Both the position numbers and the translations under genes were made by a program. A stretch of DNA of 64,000 bases from positions 310,001 through 374,000 of the forward strand of contig JASJZH010000004.1 in assembly GCA_037178975.1 (NCBI GenBank), in the 5' to 3' direction. The notes beneath the pieces are model-generated. The model saw only the letters and a program-made list of their open reading frames with translations, did not search any database and was not told where the DNA came from. Shown here in pieces: positions 35,157-44,581 of this stretch; within the stretch, counting starts at the first letter, position 1, and every line of letters begins with the position of its first letter. The stretch is from Oscheius tipulae (lineage: Eukaryota; Nematoda; Chromadorea; Rhabditida; Rhabditidae).

Positions 35157-37913
35157 ATGTCGCAAGCTACCAAGAACAAGGTGGAGAATCCGACGCTGAA
35201 GACAGCAACCACTTTGAGGACAGACAATGAGAAGCCCATTTTCAATGAGGCTGTTTTAGTCTCACTGTCATCTGACTTCTGTCTCCTTACCTCTATCCCT
35301 CTGTCTCTCTTTCCGAACTTCTGTTTTTCAGAAGAAGCTCCACCTGACCCAGTTGAATACCTCCAAACAGCTGGAACCTACCCAGAAGGGCGTCTCATCT
35401 GCTCCAGACAAGAAGGAGTCTGCTGCACCGGCCAAACCGTCGAGCAATGAGCCTGGTAAGAGTCCCAGCGGTCCGAGCAAGGAGCCGATCATCGAGCTGC
35501 AAAGCCCCTCGGAGAAGCTCCAATCGGCCAGAGCTCCCAATATCAGCCTGACGCCAATGGAAAAGGACGATACCGAAACCACGGACGAGAAGAAGAAGAA
35601 AAAGAAGTGGTACCAGCTGCATTGGAGCAGTATTGGACTGAGTGTCTGTCTCAGTGTCAGCCTCATAGACCCCAACCAGCTGGATCTGCTGGCCGAGTAC
35701 TCGAGAGCCAACGGCGGGCTCTACTTTCTCCTGCTGTACTTTGTTACTGTCTGGGTCGTGCAGATGCCTCTCACTTTTCTCTTCATTCATTTAGGACAAT
35801 ACACTCAGGTTTGGGGAGAGACTGACAATGAGAGATAGAGAGGCAAAGAGACAGAAAGATATAGACAAAGAGACAAAGAGTATAACTAAACATTTTCCAG
35901 GTCGGTCTGACGAAAGTCGCGAATCTGTTCGGACACTGCTTTCGCGCCATCGGCTGGGCCATGTTCGCCTACCTTCTGGTCGCTCAGGCTGTCAATCTGC
36001 ACGACGGAGCCGAACGCTTTGACCATGCTCTCACAATGGGACCCCTGCTGGACGACTTTGTTAGCTGTCGAATGAGGGACGTCGACTGCTTCACGAATCC
36101 GTACCTGGATGGCTGCTGCATTTCTCTAGCCAGCAAAATGGCCTGCAAGGTGAACTATACCAGCGAAGAGTGCTACCAGGAGGATATCCCGGTGCCGATG
36201 CTAAAAAGGACGTACTATGAGAAGGAAGAGGAGGTCACGTATCGTCCGGAGTTTGGTCACGGAGCCGAGGATCGAATTCAGAGGCCGCCGTCGGAGATGT
36301 ACTGGAACAGTGAGAGATTGAGGACCGGCGCTACGTTCGGGAAATGGGTAAGATCATAGAGACCAAGAGACGGAGAGACAGAGGCAGCCTAATTTTTTGT
36401 ATTCAGCGAAGTGCCATCACGACAGTGACGATGATCATCTGTGTCATCCTGGCCTCGACCGGCAGTACCATCTTCACCATCATCTTTTCCGGTCTCGGAC
36501 TCATGATCTACATCTTCATCTTCGTCAATTGCGGCTCCCTTATCCACGCGGGCGACCTCTCTCAAGGAATCCAGCGTGTGGTCTCGCTGACCGAACCGGA
36601 ACGTCTCTTCACCAGGGAGGCCCTGTTTGCCATGGTCAGTGTCGTCATCGTCCCTGTCAATCTGAAGTTCTTCACCGTCTCCATCGCTCGTCTGAGAACC
36701 AAGAGATCCGAGGCTTTCGCCACAGCGGTTATGATGACCATCGTGCATCTGCTTGTGAATCTCTTCTTCCTGATCGCCAACTACAGCATGACGGGATGGC
36801 TTGAATATCAAGCCTTGGAGCATAGCGCACCGACGAGCATCACAGCTATCGCGGGACACGTTCTGAAGAGAAGAAGTGAGTATTTCACCTGTCTCGGTCT
36901 CTCTGAATAACAACCCATTTTCAGAAGAATATTGGCGCAACTTCCTGCCTGAATTCTTCAGTTTGACGAAACTGAAGGGCTTCTACACCTGGTTCTGCTT
37001 CTGCCACTTTTTGATGCACATCATCCCCATCCTCGGCAGCTTCTTCACCGTCCTTGATCTGAAGAAGAGTCATCCGACCTTTGCGACCAAAGTGCACACG
37101 ATCGTCTTGAACATTATCGGATGCTGTGCCAACGCCGGGGCGATTCTTCTGCTGGCCTCTCTCTTCCAGCTCTACCCGAATGTCGTCGGTCGCTACTATG
37201 GCTGGAGTCACTACACCGGCAGCGTCCTCCTGCTGGCCTTCTGTCACATCACGGTCCGCGTCTACGGCGCTGACGAACTCTTCATCGATCTCTGCTTCGT
37301 CTATCCCATTACCAGTGAGTTCACTTTGTGACAGAGAGACAAAGCAGCAGAGCAGCAGAGAGACGGAGTGACAGAGAGAGAGAGAGAGAGAGGCAGAGAG
37401 ATAGAGAGGCAGAGACAGAGGGACAGAGACAGAGAGACAGAGACGGAGAGACTAAGAGACTGAGTGACTGAGAAACTGAGAGACAGAGACAGAAGGACAG
37501 ATAGACAGAGATTGAAACAAGCAAATCTTTTTACAGAGACCTTCCATGACTACTACGGTCCCCTGTCGAAGAGTTTCCGTTTCCTACTCCGTGTCCTCTG
37601 TCCGATGTTTCTCGTGCTCATCACCACGCTCCAGATCGACATGAAGTTTGACTTTGACGTCGAGAAGAACGATGGGGATAGGAGCAAATTTTTCGAGCTC
37701 GTCCTTCCTGGCATCGGTTATTATACGCTCTTCTCAATTCTCGGCTTCGATTTGGGCACGATGGCCGGCATGGCTTGCAAGAAGCATCGTAGACGCGAGA
37801 TTTGGAAGATGATCTACCCGACTGAGGAACATCCGAGCCATTTGAGGATCATGAAGGATCACAAGAAAGAGCAGCTACTGCAGAATGAGAACGAGCCCTC
37901 GGCTGCGGAATAG
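35157..37913 (+). CDS. Divergent SLC6 (neurotransmitter:sodium symporter)-like protein
   Basis: Polytopic membrane protein related to the SLC6/NSS transporters. Exons 35157-35252, 35332-35808, 35901-36347, 36407-36875, 36925-37314, 37537-37913 give 751 residues. The exon 1 end is uncertain (35252 or 35258). A basic, Pro/Ser-rich N-terminus of about 120 residues ends in a poly-Lys run. Then come TM1-like WSSIGLSVCLS, the NSS block ANGGLYFLLLYF...PLTFLFIHLGQYTQ (TM2), and VYGADELFIDLCFVYP, which matches the YG.d.f..D...m.g.rP block of NSS TM10. The canonical TM1 motif (GxxGNxWRFP), which forms the Na+ and substrate site, is replaced by a non-conserved stretch, so Na+-coupled transport is doubtful. 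A Cys-rich extracellular loop lies between TM3 and TM4. Every intron from 2 on carries octamer repeats. Confidence 0.8.
37325..37515 (+). repeat. Octamer microsatellite (AGAGACAG)n in SLC6-like intron 5
   Basis: Nearly uninterrupted purine repeat of 6-10 nt variants (gacagagagaga, cagagacagagg, gactgag) filling most of a 222-bp intron just after its GTGAGT donor. It is one of the longest of the many tracts in the window. Confidence 0.85.
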
Positions 37914-37988
37914 CAAAGATACAGTATACTTTTTCTGCTCACTCGTCTTTGTCACCAATCTTCATCACTCGTTATTCCTTCACATATT

Positions 37989-38301
37989 CTACAGATTCTT
38001 CGGCGAGAATTCTCCATTGGGAAAGCTTCTTTCCGTATTGGTCATTCCGTCCAGATGTTTAGTCCTGTACTCTTCAATAGCCTTCAAATAGTCATGGTCA
38101 AAATGACGTCGCCAGTACCAATGGTCATCATGACGTCGAGTCCATGCTCCACCGGCCCAGAGACCGACTCCTAGGGCTAGAAAGTGGGAAAAGAAACCGT
38201 ACCGGCCCTGAAACTATCACTGTCACTGAAGAACTCACTCTACAGAAGGGTCCTCGGTTGTAGTGATGGTGCCAATAGTAGTAGTCGTTCGGATATCTCA
38301 T
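37989..38301 (-). CDS. Small single-pass membrane protein, Tyr/His-rich N-terminus
   Basis: Unrecognised family. Exons (complement) 38239-38301 and 37989-38207 give 93 residues. The N-terminus is aromatic and His-rich (NDYYYWHHHYNRGPFCR). One hydrophobic helix follows (about 25-43, FFSHFLALGVGLWAGG), then a basic, Trp/His-rich stretch (RRHDDHWYWRRHF) and a hydrophilic tail. The intron falls at phase 0 right after the Cys-Arg, the same place as in the divergent neighbour at 38736, whose helix also begins G..-S-H-x3-L. I infer the two are ancient paralogues. A TATAAAG box lies 70 bp before the ATG. The stop is 75 bp from the convergent SLC6-like stop. Confidence 0.8.
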
Positions 38302-38370
38302 CTTTTTTTTGAGGGGATGATGCAAGTAGCTGTTGCTGCTCTCTCTCTCTCTCGGATTGAGCAAGACCGC

Positions 38371-38377
38371 CTTTATA
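38371..38377 (-). promoter_or_regulatory. TATA box of the 37989-38301 gene
   Basis: TATAAAG on the minus strand, 70 bp upstream of the ATG and preceded by a GC-rich gap. Initiation about 30 bp downstream would leave a short leader ending AAAAAAAAG-ATG. Confidence 0.6.
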
Positions 38378-38621
38378 GAGGAGAAGAGTTTCGCAACTGG
38401 GCGAACACACAGCTGACTTGATGTCATATCTCGCAAAGGGGGAATAGTACAGAGGTCGGAATGAAAGACAGAAATCACAAAAATGGATTGCAGTCTCTGT
38501 CTCTGTCTCTGTCTCTACCTTTCGTAACCCATTCGCGGAAAACACTTTTGCATCATTGGACACGCGGTCGGTGTTCTTTGGTCAAGGGCCGAGAGTGTTT
38601 CGCAAGGGAGAGAGAGGGCAG

Positions 38622-38628
38622 TATAAAG
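38622..38628 (+). promoter_or_regulatory. TATA box of the 38736-39157 gene
   Basis: TATAAAG on the plus strand, 108 bp before the last base ahead of the ATG. With the minus-strand box at 38371-38377 it defines a compact divergent promoter of about 245 bp between the boxes. Most other genes in the window lack such a box. Confidence 0.6.
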
Positions 38629-38735
38629 TCTCTCCTCTCTCTTGTTTGTCAGCGCCCAAACGCCACGGGAAAAAGTCGCAGGAGGAGTCTTTCTCTCGCT
38701 TTTCTCTTCAATCTCAATCTAAAAAGTACTACAAA

Positions 38736-39157
38736 ATGAACGCCCATTGCAATGGAGGACAACCATGCAGAGTGAGTTTTTCTAAGAGAAACAGAGAGAC
38801 AGAGAGACATAGAGACATAAACACAAAGTGACAGATATGCAGAAAGACAAACAGAGTGACAGAGAGAAAGAGTCTGAACTACTTACTTCTTTATGACACA
38901 TATTTCTAATCGGTTTCCAGGTCTTTGGACTCGGCCTCTCCCACATAGTTGTTCTGGCTATTGGAATTTTCATCGGGACCAGAATTGCCAAGTGTTGTGA
39001 GGTGAGACATTGCATATGTTTCTTCTTTTCGGGCATCTTATATAGAACAGGGATACAGAAGCTATTGTGACGAATCCAAATCGGCAAGTTTCAGAAAAAG
39101 AAGGCCATCGATGCTGCCAAGGAAGCGGTTCCTCACGATGTCGTCCACGAGGAGTAG
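38736..39157 (+). CDS. Small single-pass membrane protein, 59 residues
   Basis: Unrecognised micro-protein. Exons 38736-38771, 38921-39001, 39095-39157. Residues 1-12 end in PCR. A hydrophobic helix follows (about 14-33, GLGLSHIVVLAIGIFIG), then TRIAKCCE, a Lys-rich KKKAIDAAKEAV amphipathic segment and an acidic end. Two Cys flank the helix on its N-terminal side and a CC pair follows it on the other. Intron 1 is at phase 0 after Cys-Arg, as in the divergent gene at 37989-38301. The exon-by-exon codon choice and canonical GTGAG donors and TTCCAG/TTTCAG acceptors support a real gene despite its size. Confidence 0.8.
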
Positions 39158-39458
39158 TCTTTACGAGTTTCCACGTACAAATATTTCTCTTCTTACTAGC
39201 TAAATGAAAATGACAACTACTACAATTTGGGATATCTCTCTATCTTAGTCACATATCAAGGAAATTTAACAGTTTATTTACACAGAAAAAAAACATCACC
39301 GGTGGGTGTGGAGAGATTGAAAGCACGCACGGAAAGTTGTTGTGAAAGACGCCGTCATGGGGGCTAGAAACTACTCATTTCTAATAAATACTCTAGACAA
39401 TACTACAGGACACTTTTTTGTACAACAAATACTTATGAATCCAGATGGACATAGATTT

Positions 39459-41361
39459 CTACTCGTCGTCAGAGAGACAGTGATTGCACGTCTGAGGACA
39501 ATAGCTCTTCATGACAAAGAAAAAGGAGGCTCGTTTGCAGTACTGCTTGAAGTGAGGACAGTCGACGAAGTGATCCACGCATTCTGAACAGAATTTTGTT
39601 TTGGGAGAGAGACAGAGGAACAGCGAGATAGAGATATGGAGAGACACAGAGATAGAGAGGCAGAGAGACAAAGAGACTGAGAGACAGTAAAAGAGAGAGA
39701 CAGAGAGACAGAGATACTGATAGACTCACTCTCTGAACTAGGCGTTGTTGTCACTCTCGGCCTCGGCGTGGCCACACTTTTCTGTTTGCTGCCGCCGGCT
39801 GTTCCTTTCGGTCGCGACTTGCATTGATAGAGCTTGTTTATCTGGAAAAACGGCTATTTTCGGTCATTCCCGGTAAAATAGGCCTGTCTCTGTTTCTCTG
39901 TCTCTCTCACCTTGACAATATCCAATGGGGACAGATCTGTGGCACTGCCTATCACGTCTGTGAACCCATCCTCCACCGTCTCAATGGTATTTTTACCATT
40001 CCTTGAGAATGCCGTTGAGTCGTAGTGCATAATCGACCGGTAGTCGTATTTTTCGCCTTGTAGATCCTGTAGGGCGGCAGAGATCTTGTCAAATTGGCTC
40101 TTCATGCCGGGCAGGATGTTGTCCCAGACGATCTTGATGTGACTGTCGCGATCTGTAAAATCACATAGTTCCCTCTAAAACGACACTCATACCTGCCCTG
40201 CTGTGCTCATGCCAGAATCCCACAGAATGCATGAGTTCATGGACGATGATCTCGTGGAAGAGACAACCTCTTCCCAAAGAAATCTCCTGCTTCCCTCCTG
40301 TTCTCCCGACCTGACTGTAGCAGCCGTACCCCTTCACGATGTTCAGGTAGTCTGTCTCGTCCTGGCGAGGCTCGAATCGGATGCAGGTACTTTTTCTGTA
40401 GCTCGCGAAAGCCTTCTCTATGGTTTTCGCTTCAGCGGCGGCTGAAAAAGTGGGATGAAGGTGATTTTTGGGAACAAACTGAAGGCAGGATCCATCTCGT
40501 AGGGTATGACCCCGTCGGCCCAGATCATCTGCTTGTTCTTCAAGGCGTTGAAGTAGACGAGAGCGCCCTAGAATCAATGTCTGTCTCTTAGTTTCTCTAT
40601 CTCTCTGTCTCGCTGTCTCTCTTTTTCTCTCCTCCTTTCTCATGGTCGCAATACTTATTCATCAATTTTCTCGTCCAACTACTAACGTCGAATCAACTTG
40701 TTGCTCTGCAAAGTTGTAGAAACAGACTTGTAGAGCAGATCAAGCTCTATAAGTCTGTACGAGGTAAATAAGCTGAAAAGTACTATTTTCAGGTAGAAAA
40801 ACACCTCGGAAAGGATGAATGCGCGCAGTTTCACTGCTTTTGACAAATCTTTCGACATTTTTTCGGGATCAAACATTCATTTTTGGTTCGAACCGTTAAT
40901 TATCTTATCGAGCCGTTAATTTCTTTGGTTCGATATATCGGCCTCAGTTTTCTTACTGTGGGGAGTTTTGCAAACATTTACTCTATTCCATTGATGTTGC
41001 CCAGCTCTGTCTCTTCTTCTCTTCCTGACTGCGGTATCCTCTGGTCCATTTCTTTTCCAACTAAATCCACTGTCTCTCGGTCCGGCTATAGTTCCCCTCT
41101 TTTCTTTTCCAACTAAACTGTCACTGTATTTCTGTCTCTCAGCATTCACGCATGACCAATGCAACACATATTCAAAACTGAACTGACCGGCTCTCTCAGC
41201 AGTCCCGGATCAATTCCAGCAATATCTCCCTGGAATTTTCCGGAATTCATCCATTCATGATGAGGTCGGCGAAAATTTTCGGGCAAGAATGGAGCAAACG
41301 AGCCGAAAATATTGCTCGGCTGAGAGAAGACTGTCGCCGGGAACAAGATCCAGATCCACAT
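39459..41361 (-). CDS. Secreted astacin metalloprotease with ShK domain (NAS family)
   Basis: Zinc endopeptidase of the astacin family. Exons (complement): 41188-41361, 40480-40567, 40193-40441, 39911-40152, 39730-39841, 39459-39583, giving 329 residues. A signal peptide (MWIWILFPATVFS) starts the protein. The propeptide has FQGD at 43-46, the FxGD aspartate-switch that masks zinc. The protease domain holds HELMHSVGFWHEHSR (zinc ligands at 155, 159 and 165) and the Met-turn SIMHYDS. A Thr/Pro-rich linker leads to a C-terminal ShK-type six-cysteine module (CVDHFVDCPHFKQYC ... CPQTCNHC). Intron 2 is only 38 nt (40442-40479). The first exon is assigned from propeptide content; an earlier non-coding exon is possible. 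Confidence 0.88.
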
Positions 41362-42529
41362 CTCCTTTTGCAGCCACTCTGCCCAGAGCTGCCCCAATAT
41401 TTTGCCCTAAAAGGGTATTTTAGCGAGTTTCGAGGGACAAGAGGCATCCAAAAAAGCATGGATTTGTGGTCAGAATCAACGTGTACAAATAGACTTTGGA
41501 AGGGGACGGGGGGCCCCTGGAGGAGGACAAACAACGACATGGACGGGACACTTTGGAGGGCTGTTCGGAGCAGAAAGACAGGACGTATAAGAGAGACAGA
41601 GAGATGGGTCAAGAGGTAGACGTTTTGTGGGCAGCGATAGAGACAAAATGATATAGAGAATAGGTTCAGACCTGTTTGTTGTAAAATCAGGATTTTTCGA
41701 GCTAAGCTGTGAGCTGAACGGGTTCAATAAATGTCAATAGTTGTCTAGATTAGCTGGAACAAAAGTAGTAAAACTTCTTCTTCGAGAGAAGATGGCACAG
41801 AGACAGAGAAACAGTGGCATGAGCTTTACGTGACAAACAGACCCATGAAACTCTTTGGTTTCTTTTCCACAACTATATAGTTTTGTTGAAGCAATAGATG
41901 AGAAACTTCTTACGAGGTAAGTTGTCGTGTGCAACAAAGGTGAAAAGAAATGGAGGATTTGTACTTTGGTTAAGCGTGAGATTTTCTACGACATATGCCT
42001 AAAAAGCAAGTGTTCTTGGCTGCGGAGATTCTGCAAAGCAAGTTTATTTATATCTGAAGTATGTCCGCTAAATATATGCTTTGACACATAAATGCAGAAG
42101 GTCTTTAAGCCTTTACAGAGGGAGACAGATACTGTCAGCAAACGGTCTTGCTAAAAGAGTATGTGCAGAAGGAAAAGAAACGATTGGCATCTGCCCAACG
42201 AAAAATGCTGGGCACATTGCCGAGAAAATCCCCCATTGTGACCAAGGGATTTGGATCAAGCTTACAGGCGACCAGTTTCTTTTTGTGACTGCCAAAAAAA
42301 GGAAAAATTGGTAGAGCGTTTTTGAAAAGTGAGAGAGATAAGACCAGGAGACGGTCTGGAGAGGGAGATCCCTTTGTGTTGTCTTTCTTTTTTGACACCT
42401 CTGGGGTGGGAGGTGGCGGGGGGCAAAAAGGGACGCTCATGAGCTGTCAGCAGCCCGAAGGCTGTCAACACAAGAATAGAGTGAGGGTCAAGAGAGTGGA
42501 TATGGGTTCAGGCGGAGAAAAGGGAGAGG

Positions 42530-42690
42530 CAAAGAGAGAGAGAGAGAGACAGAAAGACAGAATGACAGAGAAAAAGAGAGACAGAGAAACAGAGATAGAC
42601 ACAGACAGACAGAAAGAGATCCACAGAGAAACAGAGAGAGAAAGAGACACAGAGAGAGATAGAGAGACAGAATACGATGGAACAGTAAAA
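42530..42690 (+). repeat. Octamer microsatellite, purine strand on +
   Basis: Continuous run of gagagacagaaagacaga-type units with GACAGACA variants, about 160 bp. Unlike most tracts it is intergenic, and it ends 20 bp before a TATA box. Confidence 0.85.
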
Positions 42691-42709
42691 GACCGGTGTT
42701 TCAGAGAAG

Positions 42710-42717
42710 TATAAAAG
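42710..42717 (+). promoter_or_regulatory. Orphan TATA box
   Basis: TATAAAAG in the context agtataaaagggcatcgg, a textbook core promoter on the plus strand. No convincing coding exon follows within about 1.8 kb; the first ATG downstream (about 42857) opens only a short frame. It could drive a non-coding or very short transcript, or be chance. Confidence 0.35.
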
Positions 42718-43009
42718 GGCATCGGCGTCTCTGAGTGTGTTTATACGACTGAGAGACAGAGAGGCAGCCGCCGTTCCGGACAGACAGGGACCGGTCATCC
42801 CCGTCTCTCTGTTGCTCTCTGCAAAGCACTGGTGAGACTGAGGCGGAACTCTCTCCCATGACTCAGTCACTGAATCTTCACGTAAAATCAGGTTATTATC
42901 ACATCGGCAAAAAGCAAATAATGAGCTGGCAGAAGACAAATTTATAGATTTCTTCTGAAAAATTCTCTTCTAAAAAAAGATTTCTTCATAATTGGCGGAA
43001 CTTCCATGC

Positions 43010-43515
43010 CCCTCTTCTGGTTGAAAAGGAGATTTTCGAGTTAAGAGTTATTTTGACAAGTGATAACCCATACCAAAATCTACAGCTTTGTAGAACATCA
43101 TTGCTGGAAACCGCGTTTTGATGCCTTTTTACCCGCGAATGCTTAATTCCAAGGATATTGCAACAACTTTTTCGCGTCCAAAAGTGAGTTTTAAGCTTTG
43201 TCATGTTTCAAAAAAATGTAGTCGATACCGAAATCAACAACTTTGCAGACCATCACAACGCCTGAAAACTACTTCTTCGACCCGAAAAGAGTTATTTCAT
43301 TTTTGGCTTGGGCTCAGTCGCCCGTGTCACCCCTGTACTATCTCTCACCCTTCAGCTCCATATAGGTCCAGAAAAAAAAATCAAATCAGCTTCCGGGCTC
43401 ATTGTATTGTGTTTGCAGTACCCTCAGACCATGATCGTTGTAGAACGAGTCTAACGAAGTAGCTTCGAGAGTGGTCTTTGGGGAAATACTGCTTTTTGTA
43501 GAAGAAGGGGACTGA
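43010..43515 (+). repeat. Dispersed repeat family A, copy 2
   Basis: The core from about 43200 matches 33058-33430 and 62080-62370 block by block (cgacccgaaaagagttattt, cagtcgcccgtgtcacc, gggctcattgtatt, agaccatgatcgttgtagaa, gtagcttcgagagtggtctt). The 5' part (43010-43200) repeats the same theme of 'tctacagctttgtagaacat' words and may be an extra unit. Confidence 0.8.
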
Positions 43516-44581
43516 CATCCTAGTTCTAGATCCAAAAACTGCTAAAATTATCGAGATACACCTTAGGTTTAGAGAGATCTTCTGTCCAATCAGGCGATTC
43601 AGTGCTGTATTCATTATTTTCTTAGCATATTATCGCTTTTCCTCGGTACATTTTTGTCGCCTCTACCAACTCAAAGCCTTATCCCACCTAACTTTATTCG
43701 TTTCTTGTCTAATATCATAACCATTTGCCCGTTTTCAGTGAAAAGAATGACTACTTAACAATACCGGGTCCCGCCACGAATTCCCTGCTGATTAAGGGCG
43801 CTTTACGGTAGAAACGCACTGACTTGGAACATTTGAGCCGGAACATTTCTTCAGTACTCCTCAATCTTTTTTTCTAGGGTTTTCCTCTAAAATTTTGGTC
43901 TGTCTAGGTTAAAAAAATGTTGCAGAACCAGGCTAAAAGCCTTAGATATACTGAAAAAAAATGATACGTTCATGCTGAGAGCAGTATTCTCGAAACTATC
44001 AACGTGGCAAACTAATTTTCCAGTCAATTGCCATCGTTTTCCCTCTTTTCAAGTGTTTTCTGGCTTCCAAATCAAGAAAACGAGTAGCTCGAAGCCATAT
44101 GTATCTCCCGAAGACCTTAAAGTTGCTTTTTGAACGGACAAGAGTTAGCTACTTGTTGTCTTCTGCTTACCACTTCATTTTTGGTGATTTATTATTTTTC
44201 CCTGCATTGAAGCCGGCAAAATGAGAGGAAAGAGCAGAATACAGGTTTGGAAAGTCTGTCAACTTTCCACAAGGTAAACTTTATCACTGTGGTGGCTTCC
44301 GTCCGCGTGGACGTTGGATTTTTCAGACTCGTATCTCCATTCCTTTTCGTAGCTTGAGAAAGTCCAACTTTTCCATATTTTCACCTTGTTTGTCGAGTTC
44401 TTTCCCATTCCTCCCCAGTCCTTTTGCTATTTTCTATCTTTCCTCCTTACAAAATCGCTCGGACCCTATTCTTTTTCTTTTTTCTTAGTAATTGTCGCAG
44501 GGGTCTTTTTTTTAATTTCAATGCGTTCCTTTCCTACCTATTGACTCCATCGATCAAAAATACCATTTCAGGGCCTTCAAC

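Larger units (their letters stand above)
41362..44581. other. Spacer between astacin and SEC24, repeats and an orphan TATA box
   Basis: About 3.2 kb without a supportable exon. It holds octamer tracts, a strong TATA box at 42710-42717, a family A repeat (43010-43515) and AT-rich sequence up to the SEC24 start. Short open frames lack splice support. A TTTCAG at 44566-44571 before the SEC24 ATG is a probable trans-splice acceptor. Confidence 0.5.

Noticed and set aside
41476-42714. Possible coding frames between astacin and the orphan TATA box
   Set aside because: Frames depend on octamer repeats (Arg/Asp/Thr/Glu or Ser/Leu runs) and are not conserved-looking.
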